This document shows positions 50,538-62,918 of a stretch of DNA of 64,000 nt, piece after piece. The translations under genes were made by a program, and so were the position numbers. The notes beneath the pieces were generated by a model, which was given only the letters and a program-made list of their open reading frames with translations, searched no databases and was not told the DNA's origin. Origin of the DNA: Rutidosis leptorrhynchoides. Lineage: Eukaryota > Streptophyta > Magnoliopsida > Asterales > Asteraceae. Positions within the stretch are counted from its first letter, which is position 1; the number at the start of each line of letters is the position of its first letter. The stretch spans positions 102,743,501-102,807,500 of the forward strand of contig NC_092334.1 of NCBI RefSeq assembly GCF_046630445.1, written 5' to 3'.

Positions 50538-50966
50538 TCACATCTGCTTGGAGCGGGTGTGATAAGCTGGGCCGGTATGAGGCTCGTCAGGAGTCTCATA
50601 CTTCCTCAACTTTCCCTTCACAACCTCCAACTCCGTCTTTAAACCACGAACCACGCTCTCAAGAGCCTCGAACTTAGAGTCCACCTCACGGTTACGCTTC
50701 CTATTATCGAACTCAATCCCATGCTTGAAGCTAACGTACGAATCCATAGGAGCTCTAATCTCATCCATCACCTCGTTATGCGGCAAAACACGCATACAGT
50801 CGCTAAGAGCATCAATGCGAGTCTCATTCGTATATGCCCTGGTCATGTGAGTGATTGTGGCCATGTAGTAGTTAACAGGATCTCTTAGGCGAGGCTGTCG
50901 TGCACGACGAGCGGCAGTGGACGGTGAAACGGGAGTAGGAACGGAATTGTTGCTTGAAGCCGACAT
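50538..50966 (-). CDS. Extra ORF upstream of gag: 142-aa coiled-coil protein
   Basis: Intact ORF between PBS and gag. The frame opens at 50987, but the second ATG (50966, MSASSNNSVPTPVSPSTAAR) directly follows TTTACTGTTTGCAG, a good splice acceptor, and is preferred. Ser/Thr/Pro-rich and then Arg-rich N-terminus, a middle segment (NYYMATITHMTRAYTNETRI) and a C-terminal heptad stretch (FEALESVVRGLKTELEVVKG) that predicts a short coiled coil. It matches no domain I know. It resembles the 307-aa ORF at 27052 in position and architecture but not clearly in sequence. Still open although gag and pol are broken. Confidence 0.7.
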   Translation of the reverse strand: MSASSNNSVPTPVSPSTAARRARQPRLRDPVNYYMATITHMTRAYTNETRIDALSDCMRVLPHNEVMDEIRAPMDSYVSFKHGIEFDNRKRNREVDSKFEALESVVRGLKTELEVVKGKLRKYETPDEPHTGPAYHTRSKQM

Positions 50967-51156
50967 CTGCAAACAGTAAAACCACAAACCATATACAACA
51001 TAGAAATAACATAAGCAATAACTTATAATTATTCCTTATATGAAATGAAATGCATAATAATGCTATAACAAAAAGGGTCGGGCTGTAGACTAGAAGACTC
51101 TAGTGCACCCTAAAAACCACGGGTTGACCACATTCTGACCGCCTAGTTCCCTATAA

Positions 51157-51173
51157 CCAGAGCGTTGATACCA
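51157..51173 (-). other. Primer binding site of the minus-strand gypsy element
   Basis: TGGTATCAACGCTCTGG on the minus strand, 2 nt from the 5' LTR. It matches initiator Met tRNA for TGGTATCA and then diverges slightly from the TGGTATCAGAGC seen in the other elements. Confidence 0.8.
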
Positions 51174-52368
51174 ACTGTGATGGCCCCGTAAATACACTTA
51201 ACGGCTCCGTCACTTGGTCCTACAGCTTGATCGAACTTAAATGAATTTAATAAACGACATTGCATTCTTTTATTTCAAAAGTTTTCCAAAAAGGAAACAT
51301 ACCAAAATATGTGGTTTAAACAACCCAACATGTTAATAACCAAAGTTGACATTAAGACATTGTCAACAAAACCCACAAGTTTAAATTATTCAAAAATAGA
51401 ATGCAAGTTCAAAGTTTCAAAATTGTTTAACAAAATCTACCCAAATGCATGCAGACTCTTCTAACACAGCGGAAGCATAAACTCAAGTACCTGTGAAAAC
51501 ATGCGAGTAAACTGTCAACAAAAATGTTGAGTGAATTATAGGTTTAAATAAACGAATAAGCTTTAGACCACAAGATTTAAAATGTTAGAAAACATAAAAC
51601 ATTATCCCATTATCAATGAGCCACCTGGTAACCACTTAACCCTTTATTTACCCTTGCCAAACACAATAATAATATACACTGAACAAGTGTATCTTCAACT
51701 AAATACGAAGTACTAAACATTTCGATTATAAATTGCTATCGCGACTAGCTCGAAATGGGGTTGTCAAACCCGATAGATCTATCCGTAGGATTCGCGTTCA
51801 CCAGTAGAAACCAGTGATTACAGTTACCAGACTAGGGAATATTTTTGTTCAACTCATAATGAATAATTTAATTTAATTGCCACTTGTGTCTAAATGTAAA
51901 ATAAAATGCATGTAATCACATCCCAAAAATATACTTTGAAAAGTATGTAAAAACGGGACTATAACTTACCTTAAAGCAAAGAAGTAACCACACAAAAACG
52001 CGAACAGCAAACGAAATAAAGTGATCAGGAATGATCACAACGCCGACCTATATATAAAGCAGGTCGATATAAATAACTAACTTAGGTCAAGTCTTAGTAT
52101 GATAGCTATTGTACATGTTGCAAGTAGACATAGAACAACACTCAACATGCATCGGTTTGATCGGAACAACGTACGGACACACACTTTCTATTTTTAGAAA
52201 GTTTCTATTTTTAGAAAGTTTCTATTTTTAGCAGATTTCCATTTTTGAAAAGTTTCTATTTTAGGAAAGTTTCTATTTTTGGAAAGTTTCCAAATTTAGA
52301 AAGTTTCCATATTTAGAAAGTTGCTATTTTGGAAAGTTTTTAAGTTAGGAAAGTTTTCTTAATTAGAA

Positions 52369-52445
52369 AGTCAACAAAAGTCAACTGAAAGTCAAAGTCA
52401 ACCGAAAGTCAACTTAAAAGTCAACCTTGGTCAAACATAGTCAAC
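52369..52445 (-). promoter_or_regulatory. Cluster of eight W-box motifs (5' LTR)
   Basis: Eight RGTCAA motifs again, starting at 52369, 52379, 52390, 52396, 52407, 52419, 52429 and 52439. All eight cores survive although the spacers differ by substitutions and one indel from the 3' LTR copy. Confidence 0.6.
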
Positions 52446-53727
52446 ATAAATTTTTAAAGTGTAAGTTATATTAATAATATAAGTTATAATGTTATTTAAA
52501 GTCATATATGTATAATTATGTCATAACATAAGTTTAATTAAATTAAAATGAATTATTAAAGTTAACATAAGTTTAAATGATATAATTAATATAACATAAG
52601 TATTTAATTAATTAATTAAATATTAATCATAATATAAGTATTATTAATTAATAATAAATTTTAATCATATCATAAGTATTATTAATTAATAATGAATTAT
52701 TAATCATATCATAAGTTTCTAATTAAAATTATTAAATCATAAGTATTTAATAATTAAATTATAATTAAATAATAACTAAGCCTTATAATAATTAAATAAT
52801 TAATTAATCCTTATTATAAGTCTTATTATAATAAACTCATAATATAAGGTTAATACTTACCATAAGTATTTTTCATTAATAATAAAAGTATTATTAATCA
52901 TAAGTTTAATTAAATGTTTAATTAAATCATAATTAATTAATAAATGATATAATATATATCATAAGTCTTAAATTAAATAATTACTTTTTATATCATAAGT
53001 AATTTATTAATAATGAAATTCATTATTTATATCATAAGTCTTATTTAATAACCATAAGTTTTAATTAAAAGTTCATCGGGTCATAACTTGAGCCCTGGGA
53101 ATCAGTTTTCGGCAAGTCTTATATATATTTTCGCCTAACCAACCCACTCGACACATTAGTGTGCTCAAGAACACCCCAAGAATAGCCACCAAGTCGTGAC
53201 CTACAGCTATTATTCAACTTGGAGCTTTAATCCATTCAAAAACATGTTTTAGTCTTAACGGGTGATCCGTGGCTCGGATTTCGATGACCCTGTAACGACC
53301 CGGAAATTTCCGACCAAATTTAAACCTTAAACTCTATATGTTTCCGACACGATAAGCAAAAACCCTAAGGTTGAGTCTAGAAAGTTTGAAATCTATATTC
53401 GGACAATCAGTTACCCTTTTGACCAAGCCTGACGATTCACGAACAACTATGTGTATTAGATATATTATTATAGATAATATATAGATATGAAATTTAATGC
53501 ATTTAAATCGTTATCTTTACTAATATTATTACTTCCACTTTTATTATTAGGATATGTATTTAATACTAACAACAGGGTTATTATTAATATTTTGTAAAGA
53601 TATGAAAATTTATAATTGGCTTGATATATATAATTACTATTATTATTAATATCATTAGTATTGTTGTATCATTATTTATATTGTAATTAGTAGTAAAATT
53701 ACAATTTTAGTTACTAATAATGATTAT

Positions 53728-53767
<40 letters not shown>

Positions 53768-54161
53768 CTTTATCAATATTTCTATTAATAATATTATAAA
53801 ATTTTAATACAACCTATTATTATTATCAATAATAATATAATTATGAAAAGTTTTAGGATTATTAGTATTTATATTATTTATTATTATTTTTAATATAATT
53901 GCTATAATTAATATCACATTTGTTAATTATTAGTATTAATATATTTAATAAATTATAAAACAATGAGATAGATACGAAATCTGTTCTCTTTATAAAATTC
54001 ACTAAAATCGAATATTAGAAGATGAATTCGATATAAACTGTTAGCTATCCTTTTTGCTTTATCCTTTTCATATTCAACTTTCTACTTTATCCTTTTCTGC
54101 TTCTTACTATTGACCCGTGAATTAATCTTCACTATATAATAATCGAGTTATCTGGTTGTTG

Positions 54162-54168
54162 TATAAAA
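54162..54168 (+). promoter_or_regulatory. Likely TATA box of the young element's LTR
   Basis: TATAAAA in GTTGTATAAAAATCGTTC, followed by a pyrimidine-rich leader (CCCTCATCATC). It is also present in the 3' LTR at 60891. Confidence 0.45.
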
Positions 54169-54827
54169 ATCGTTCAATCCCTCATCATCATTATCAATTA
54201 ACTACTGGTATCGGTCTTTTATCTGTTGAACTAAAACTGAAATAGGCGATAGTATAAGCCCTGCCCTGTCACGACAGGTTTTTTTGTTCCATAACTTGAT
54301 TACGAAACAAACAGCAAAATCCATAAATGCGGTTGTTATAGAAATCATTTATTTAAACTATCTGTGAAATTTCAAATCATAATTCGTTCTATCAAATCTC
54401 AATTTTTGGAGTTAAAGATTTTGTTTAAAAAGACAAATTGGTGTTCATCCTAAAATTTGGAATTTGTTTTAATCTTGTAAGTCAAATTGATGATGCCAAA
54501 AGTTTCTAAGAGTGATTTACTGCCTTTTTCATGTTAACATCGTGAGCTATAACAGTGTCCAAAGTCCAATTCGATTTCAAGTTCATACGACCCCAATACA
54601 AACGGTTTCAGCATATTTATTTTTCTGTTGTTTATGTTTTAAATGTTTTAAACAATCACGAAGTATTTCTGATTCGTTTACAAATCCTAAAAAAAAAAAA
54701 AAAAAATAATAAAACGAGTTGATAATGGAGTGGAACCTGGATCGAATTAGTGAGGAAGAAGATGAAATAAGAAATCAGGTTTTAATAATTTAGGACGGGT
54801 ATAAAACAGAAAAACAGGACAGACGAG

Positions 54828-54895
54828 ATGGTTGGTTGTTGGTTCGAGGTAGCAAGTGGTGTTAGGTTCGAGTCTAGGAGCTGGCACCATTTTTT
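54828..54895 (+). other. tRNA-like segment in the young element's LTR
   Basis: GGTTCGAGTCT (54865-54875) is a good Pol III B box, preceded by GATGGTTGGTTG, and the segment ends GGCACCA. It is comparable to the tRNA-like segment in LTRs A-C and again sense to the LTR. Repeated in the 3' LTR near 61590. Confidence 0.4.
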
Positions 54896-56195
54896 TAAAG
54901 CTGTTTTAAGAGGTAGTTCTCTTTTATTATTTTTATTTTTATTTATTATTATTATTACTATTATTATTACTATTATTATTATTAAACATTAAGAGTATTA
55001 TGAACTTAATTATTTTAATAGAATAAGTATTATTATTCTTATTATCATTATGATTATGATTAAGTTTGTTATTATTATATATTCATTAATTAATATTGAT
55101 ATTATTATTATTATTATTATCAAAATCAATAAAAGTATTTTAATTAAAATTTTGGAATTATTAGTATTGGTAATATAGGAATTATTATTATCACTATGAT
55201 TAGATTAATATTAGGATTATGAAAATAATACAAATTTCTTTCATTAATATTATTTTCCTTATTATTAACCATAGTATTATTATATTCATTATTTTTAATC
55301 ACTATCAATGTTATTTTAGTATCAATATAATTACAATATTTACAAACAAATAAAATATATACATATAAAATATTTGATACGTATAATCTAACAAAAATTA
55401 TATATTTTTACATGATAATAATGAAATACACAAATTAATAATATAAAGATTATATCACTAGTAAAAATATATAGATTTATTCGGTTACAAGTATATATGT
55501 TGATACATATATGAATGATATAGGTTCGTGAATCCGAGGTCAACCTTATACGTGTTCAATGATGTTATATGTATTTTTACTACAAAATACAGTATGGTGA
55601 GTATATAGTCCCACTTTTAAACTCTAAATATTTCGGGATGAGAATACATGTATTTTATGTTTTACGTTATGGACACAAGTAACTGAAAAACATATTCTAC
55701 GTTGAGTTGTACCACTGGCATACTTCCCTGTAGCTTGGTAACTAATATTTACAGCGGTATTGTAAACGCGAATCCTGTTGATAGATCTATCGGGACTGAC
55801 AACCCCAACCGGACTGGACGACCAGTATTCAACGGTTGCACAGTACTTCGTTTCGTGACTACACTTGGTACAGTGTAGTAAGATTTCATAATAAAGGGAA
55901 TATGCGACGTGATTAAATGTTAAGTATGGTTACCAAGTGCTCAACCACTTAGAATATTTTTTATTAAAATGTTTACATATGAAATCTTGTGGTCCATAGT
56001 TATTACGCTGCTAGCATCAAACCTATATAACTCACCAACTTTATGTTGACATTTTAAAGCATGTTATTCTCAGGTACGAATTAAGCCTTCCGCTGTACAT
56101 TTGCTCATATTAAGAACATTACTTGGAGTCGATCATCGCAATGGAACCAACTGTTGAAGATTCCGTCCGGGAGGATTAGTCGCGGACCTTTCAGT

Positions 56196-56207
56196 TGGTA
56201 TCAGAGC
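56196..56207 (+). other. Primer binding site (tRNA-Met) of the young element
   Basis: TGGTATCAGAGC, 2 nt after the 5' LTR, followed by GTTGGTCTTAGCGAACCAGG as in the tandem element. Confidence 0.92.
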
Positions 56208-58180
56208 GTTGGTCTTAGCGAACCAGGTCTTGCATTAGTGTGTCTGACTAGTAGTTGTTAGGATACATTAATGAGTCTGGACTTTGGCCGTGTCTACCTG
56301 TCAAAAAGTTTTGCTTATCATTTCTAGTTGGAAACCATCTGCTTATCATCTTTGGGAATTGCCTGCTTATCACTCATAAGTCTAGACACGTCTTACTGCA
56401 TTTACTGCATCGATAGTGTATAGACAAAATTCATATCTTAGCGTATCTGATAATTCATATCTTAGCGCATCTGTAGACTTGCCTAACAAATGCCGTAGGT
56501 TCCTTGGTAGTCTACGAAATCTCTAGTATTATACATAGATATTCTATATAGTTAGAATATCGTCCGACATTCGAAAATCATTTCACATCCAAGATCCTTT
56601 CCATTCACCAAATTGTCCCCTTGGCGATGAACTAGAATCACTTACCGGCGAACTTGTTCGAAAAACCATTTTCTCTTCTCTTTTCTGAGTATCTCATCAC
56701 GATTACATACTATCCTATATTTTGAAATCTTATTCATTCGCTCGCTTCAACCGTCGATCATCCTGTAGTACTAGAAGGAGTTAACAAACTACGCGCTCGT
56801 GTGACGACTTTGGAGAAACTGGTGCGAAGGTTACGAACACCAGCAGCATAATCAGTACCAACATCATCGACGACGACAGTACCCTTATCATCCCTAAATC
56901 ATAACCGCGCCGTAACTCTCAACATCACAATCTGTACCTCGAATATCAACATCACACGCCTCAATATTACCATCTGTATTTAGAGTATGATCTTCGTTCT
57001 ACATATCGTTCTACATCGATTAATTTCGTTCTACGTATTGTTTTACCTCATTTACCTTCGTTCGACATGACAATTATGTAATCTCTAATGTTTTAGAGAT
57101 CATGTAATCAAGTGCCAACAATAAATCAAATGAGTATAATATTCTATTGACTCATTAAATTCATAATTACATCCGAAGAAAATATATATGCAGGTATATT
57201 TTCATAAAGATTGTAATTAAAACTTCTTTCGTACAAACTGCTAATGATGAGAATATTTTAACGGGTGGGTAGTACCCGAGGAATATTTAGAATTCACATT
57301 AATAAGTTACACTGTACATTCTTCGAATCTGATTCAACGATCATTTACTATCCTACTTACAAATACCGATATACGTATCCGTTCACCACAGAATAACCAT
57401 TTCTATTCAAATTTAATATTTGGATTTTAACCTATCAGAATCCAACAAGTGGCATAACGAAGAAAACATTGGACAAAAATAAAAAGTGTTAGAAACAAAC
57501 GAATTAATTAATTGGAATTGTGATAGGATTTCACGCTAACTGTTCCGGCTAACTGTTCCCAGCTAACTGATTAACATTTAATTTATCGCAATTTACATTC
57601 TCGCAATTTTATTTATCGTCATTTAATTTCTGTTATTTATTTTTACGCACTTTAAATAACGGGACACGTATGCAAGGTTTCGACTTATCATATCGACCCA
57701 TCTAAATATATATTTCGGAACAACCGTAGACACTCTATATGTGAAGGTGGGAGTTGGCTATACAGGGTCGGTGTTGATTCCAAAATATATATATACTTTG
57801 AGTTGTGATCGACACCGAGACCGGTACACGGGTCACGATACGTATTATTAATTCGAATATTATATATTAAATTATATATGAATCATTGAACCATCGGACT
57901 ATTAGACTGCTAACTTTGGAAAATTAAAATGAATTAAAATATTGATTATAACATATGAAACTAAATAATTCTTCAAGCTTGCCACTTGATTTCATCTTAA
58001 ACCTCATTCGTATCTCGACAAGTTACAATCCGCATTTCATATCTTTTTATGATTCTTGAAAACACCTCGATCGAGAAGATTGAATCAGCCGCACCTCGTC
58101 TACAGAAGAAAGATTTATGCATACAGTTATGCACCCGAAAAACTCTCGAACCCAAATTCATAATTTAACACGTACCCGTG

Positions 58181-58370
58181 TTAAATCCTTCGCCATTTAT
58201 CAGCAAGAACAACCTTTCGATTCTTTTCAAAGTAGCCAATTTTGTCACAGCTCCACTTCGACTCCTCAGAAAGACTACTCTTATTATAACCTCGATATTT
58301 ATACCTTGTCCCTTTGCCATCGTTATCGGAAAACCTTTTATATTCCGCGGCATCATCATCGGATATATCA
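58181..58370 (-). pseudogene. Antisense remnant with WSCDKIGYFEK, third copy
   Basis: The minus strand reads AAEYKRFSDNDGKGTRYKYR and, further on, ESKWSCDKIGYFEKNRK to a stop at 58181. It aligns with 15398-15577, but the first knuckle Cys is missing. A longer frame (58677-58165) overlaps it in another phase and is probably chance. Confidence 0.35.
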
Positions 58371-58512
58371 GCAGCTTGTCATCCCTTTGGCAAAATCCGC
58401 AATCAGTATTTTGAAAATCTCGCATAACTTCTCCAGATATACCTACAACGTTTATCCCTAAGAATTTCATACTCCGAATGTGAAGTTTCTGAAAAACACC
58501 CTGAACTATGAA

Positions 58513-58770
58513 GTAGTTTTTGAAATGCTGATGAAGCAGCAAAAACTGTAAACGACTTTGATAGTCAAAAGTTTGACGATAAAGTACAGTGTGTTGGTAA
58601 AGCTCAGAAAAAGAGAAGGGTTGGAACTGGAAAAATGAATTGAGCAAAGTATGAAGGAGGCTGTGGACAAATCGCAAAGAATAAGTTTGACTTCAAAGAA
58701 TCCAAACGATTCAGTGCCTGCTGAACCCGTTAGAAAGAACCTTACTCCTTATTCTAAACCTTTCCAGATG
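58513..58770 (+). pseudogene. Captured poly(A)-binding protein (PABP) fragment, third copy
   Basis: In sense orientation: VVFE, a 1-nt loss, then NADEAAKTVNDFDSQKFDDK, VGKAQKK (exact PABP block at the end of RRM3), a frame change, EQSMKEAVDKSQ (the linker) and SKNPNDSVPAEPVRKN, the start of RRM4. Different residues are conserved here and in the copies at 14850 and 22040, so all derive from an older, more complete PABP insert. Several frameshifts and a TGA; not translatable as a unit. Confidence 0.85.
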
Positions 58771-59379
58771 ATATTTTTCATCATCATCTTATCTTAGATA
58801 TTATAAGGTATTTTCATATCTACCGTTATACATATTCTCCATATTTCTGGAGATATTCTCACAGCTGTTTTTATCCGAAATAATGTATTTCTCCGTAATA
58901 TCTGCGTTACAATATAAAAGAAACTGTGTTAGTTTCTAAGTTCTAAAACCTTCGAGTTTAAAATAGGAATGTTCTGAAGCAGTGTTGGGAACTGATGCAT
59001 GAATTAGTATAATATAATGAAACTTGATCAACTTCATTATATTACAGTAAGTCATGTTAAGTTTCTAATGGAATGTGATGATTCACAGTACCATCATCAT
59101 GTGCCACGTTACACGACTCTTACATTCTATCCAATCCAAACATATTAGGAACATATCATTTTGATAATTCTATCTTTTCCAGGATATTCTAGTAATTTGA
59201 CAAATCAAAAGCGTTCTATTACCATTTCTTTCTTAGAACATTAGTTATGTTCATTCTGAATTTCATAACTACGAATTTCGGACCATTACTCGCTTGACTC
59301 GAAGTCGGGAGGAGGAAACGAAAGCATGAAGCTCCGAAAAATAATGAGAAATATAAAGCTCGATAATAACCTCAAAATT

Positions 59380-59560
59380 TCAAACCGTGTATATCGGTGC
59401 AGAAAGTAATATAGAGACACGGGATAACTAGAAACACTATAAACACGAGAGTGTATAGTAGAAGTAAATAGATTTTTCTGGTGGTAGAAGAAAGAGAAAA
59501 AAAAAATGACAGATGTGAAAATTTAGAATATATCAAGAATCAGAATGGGATGTAGTATAT
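59380..59560 (-). pseudogene. Antisense small membrane ORF, decayed third copy
   Basis: The minus strand retains VFIVFLVIPCLYI and IHGL-stop, matching GIIVFLILPCLYI and VHGL-stop of the ORF at 21228, but a 1-nt deletion and loss of the start codon disable it. The upstream TATA box (TATAAAT, minus, 59646-59640) and CT-rich leader are kept. Confidence 0.4.
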
Positions 59561-60012
59561 TGGTGAATGTCTTAAAGTAGGAATTATGGAGAAAGGTAAG
59601 AAGATGGGAATTGTGGAAAATAAGGAAACGAAAGAGTGGATTTATAGTAAAATATCCGACAGAAAAATCGAAACAGATAGCCGCATTAAATCAAAGAAGA
59701 TTCTGAATTCCTAAATCGCCGAAGAATCAGATCTTATTACGTAAGATTTTTTTTTAAAAAAAAAAAAAATCCCGTAAATTCCGGAAATCAATCATAACTA
59801 CGTCATCGGTTAAAACAAGTATATTTTACTCATTTCACTCTTTTATGATAGCTTCACTCGTGCGCTTCACTTGATCGAATCGTTTTATCCATATCTTCCA
59901 ATAATGATAAAACCCTATTATTACCTCATATTCGTCATGAAAACATTCCTATTGTTATTTATGACAACCTCTACCAAATTTCGGGGACGAAATTTCTTTA
60001 ACGGGTGGGTAC

Positions 60013-60449
60013 TGTAACGACCCGGAAATTTCCGACCAAATTTAAACCTTAAACTCTATATGTTTCCGACACGATAAGCAAAAACCTTAAGGTTGAGTCT
60101 AGAAAGTTTGAAATCTATATTCGGACAATCAGTTACCCTTTTGACCAAGCCTGACGATTCACGAACAACTATGTGTATTAGATATATTATTATAGATAAT
60201 ATATAGATATGAAATTTAATGCATTTAAATCGTTATCTTTACTAATATTATTACTTCCACTTTTATTATTAGGATATGTATTTAATACTAACAACAGGGT
60301 TATTATTAATATTTTGTAAAGATATGAAAATTTATAATTGGCTTGATATATATAATTACTATTATTATTAATATCATTAGTATTGTTGTATCATTATTTA
60401 TATTGTAATTAGTAGTAAAATTACAATTTTAGTTACTAATAATGATTAT

Positions 60450-60495
<46 letters not shown>

Positions 60496-62918
60496 CTTTA
60501 TCAATATTTCTATTAATAATATTATAAAATTTTAATACAACCTATTATTATTATCAATAATAATATAATTATGAAAAGTTTTAGGATTATTAGTATTTAT
60601 ATTATTTATTATTATTTTTAATATAATTGCTATAATTAATATCACATTTGTTAATTATTAGTATTAATATATTTAATAAATTATAAAACAATGAGATAGA
60701 TACGAAATCTGTTCTCTTTATAAAATTCACTAAAATCGAATATTAGAAGATGAATTCGATATAAACTGTTAGCTATCCTTTTTTGCTTTATCCTTTTCAT
60801 ATTCAACTTTCTACTTTATCCTTTTATGCTTCTTACTATTGACCCGTGAATTAATCTTCACTATATAATAATCGAGTTATCTGGTTGTTGTATAAAAATC
60901 ATTCAATCCCTCATCATCATTATCAATTAACTACTGATATCGGTCTTTTATCTGTTGAACTAAAACTGAAATAGGCGATAGTATAAGCCCTGCCCTGTCA
61001 CGACAGGTTTTTTGTACCATAACTTGATTACGAAACAAACAGCAAAATCCATAAATGCGGTTGTTATAGAAATCGTTTATTTAAACTATCTGTGAAATTT
61101 CAAATCATAATTCGTTCTATCAAATCTCAATTTTTGGAGTTAAAGATTTTGTTTAAAAAGACAAACTGGTGTTCATCCTAAAATTTGGAATTTGTTTTAA
61201 TCTTGTAAGTCAAATTGATGATGCCAAAAGTTTCTAAGAGTGATTTACTGCCTTTTTCATGTTAACATCGTGAGCTATAACAGTGTCCAAAGTCCAATTC
61301 GATTTCAAGTTCATACGACCCCAATACAAACGGTTTCAGCATATTTATTTTTCTGTTGTTTATGTTTTAAATGTTTTAAACAATCACGAAGTATTTCTGA
61401 TTCGTTTACAAATCCTAAAAAAAAAAAAAAATAATAAAACGAGTTGATAATGGAGTGGAACCTGGATCGAATTAGTGAGGAAGAAGATGAAATAAGAAAT
61501 CAGGTTTTAATAATTTAGGACGGGTATAAAACAGAAAAACAGGACAGACGAGATGGTTGGTTGTTGGTTCGAGGTAGCAAGTGGTGTTAGGTTCGAGTCT
61601 AGGAGCTGGCACCATTTTTTTAAAGCTGTTTTAAGAGGTAGTTCTCTTTTATTATTTTTATTTTTATTTATTATTATTATTACTATTATTATTACTATTA
61701 TTATTATTAAACATTAAGAGTATTATGAACTTAATTATTTTAATAGAATAAGTATTATTATTCTTATTATCATTATGATTATGATTAAGTTTGTTATTAT
61801 TATATATTCATTAATTAATATTGATATTATTATTATTATTATTATCAAAATCAATAAAAGTATTTTAATTAAAATTTTGGAATTATTAGTATTGGTAATA
61901 TAGGAATTATTATTATCACTATGATTAGATTAATATTAGGATTATGAAAATAATACAAATTTCTTTCATTAATATTATTTTCCTTATTATTAACCATAGT
62001 ATTATTATATTCATTATTTTTAATCACTATCAATGTTATTTTAGTATCAATATAATTACAATATTTACAAACAAATAAAATATATACATATAAAATATTT
62101 GATACGTATAATCTAACAAAAATTATATATTTTTACATGATAATAATGAAATACACAAATTAATAATATAAAGATTATATCACTAGTAAAAATATATAGA
62201 TTTATTCGGTTACAAGTATATATGTTGATACATATATGAATGATATAGGTTCGTGAATCCGAGGTCAACCTTATACGTGTTCAATGATGTTATATGTATT
62301 TTTACTACAAAATACAGTATGGTGAGTATATAGTCCCACTTTTAAACTCTAAATATTTCGGGATGAGAATACATGTATTTTATGTTTTACGTTATGGACA
62401 CAAGTAACTGAAAAACATATTCTACGTTGAGTTGTACCACTGGCATACTTCCCTGTAGCTTGGTAACTAATATTTACAGCGGTATTGTAAACGCGAATCC
62501 TGTTGATAGATCTATCGGGCCTGACAACCCCTACCGGACTGGACGACCAGTATTCAACGGTTGCACAGTACTTCGTTTCGTGACTACACTTGGTACAGTG
62601 TAGTAAGATTTCATAATAAAGGGAATATGCGACGTGATTAAATGTTAAGTATGGTTACCAAGTGCTCAACCACTTAGAATATTTTTTATTAAAATGTTTA
62701 CATATGAAATCTTGTGGTCCATAGTTATTACGCTGCTAGCATCAAACCTATATAACTCACCAACTTTATGTTGACATTTTAAAGCATGTTATTCTCAGGT
62801 ACGAATTAAGCCTTCCGCTGTGCATTTGCTCATATTAAGAACATTACTTGGAGTCGATCATCGCAATGGAACCAACTGTTGAAGATTCCGTCCGGGAGGA
62901 TTAGTCGCGGACCTTTCA
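60013..62918 (+). mobile_element. 3' LTR of the young non-autonomous element
   Basis: 2,906 bp, nearly identical to 53291-56193. The TTA array (about 60451-60497) is slightly longer. It ends GCGGACCTTTCA followed by the TSD GACCC. Confidence 0.94.

Larger units (their letters stand above)
53291..56193 (+). mobile_element. 5' LTR of the young non-autonomous element
   Basis: 2,903 bp. Contains a TTA microsatellite (53724-53768), a TATAAAA box (54162-54168), a tRNA-like segment (54830-54895) and a poly(A) run near 54690. The 65-codon frame at 54512-54709 is repeated in the 3' LTR and ends in the A run, so it is probably not a gene. Confidence 0.94.
56194..60012 (+). mobile_element. Internal region of the young non-autonomous element
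   Basis: PBS at 56196-56207. At 56570-56850 a decayed version of the SD-rich ORF region of the tandem element (GELVRKTIF, then LRARVTTLEKLVRRL with heptad spacing), then the hairpin at 57080-57100, AT-rich DNA, the antisense zinc-knuckle remnant, PABP fragment, antisense small ORF, and the polypurine tract AACGGGTGGGTAC at 60000-60012. The order is the same as in the tandem element; no long ORF is intact. Confidence 0.88.
53291..62918 (+). mobile_element. Young non-autonomous LTR retrotransposon nested in the gypsy 5' LTR
   Basis: 9.6 kb: LTRs 53291-56193 and 60013-62918, PBS 56196-56207, polypurine tract 60000-60012, flanked by TSD GACCC (53286-53290 and 62919-62923). The LTRs begin TGTAACGACCCGGAAATTTC and differ by roughly a dozen substitutions plus repeat-length changes, so the insertion is recent. 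There is no gag or pol. The internal region is a diverged relative of the tandem element at 7797-40834 and carries the same PABP fragment and antisense unit. Confidence 0.95.

Noticed and set aside
54512..54709. 65-codon frame ending in poly-Lys, in both LTRs of the young element
   Set aside because: Runs into an A tract of variable length; LTR-confined, with no resemblance to a known protein.
58165..58677. 170-codon minus-strand frame in the young element
   Set aside because: Overlaps the PABP fragment and the antisense remnant in a different phase from both; a chance open frame.
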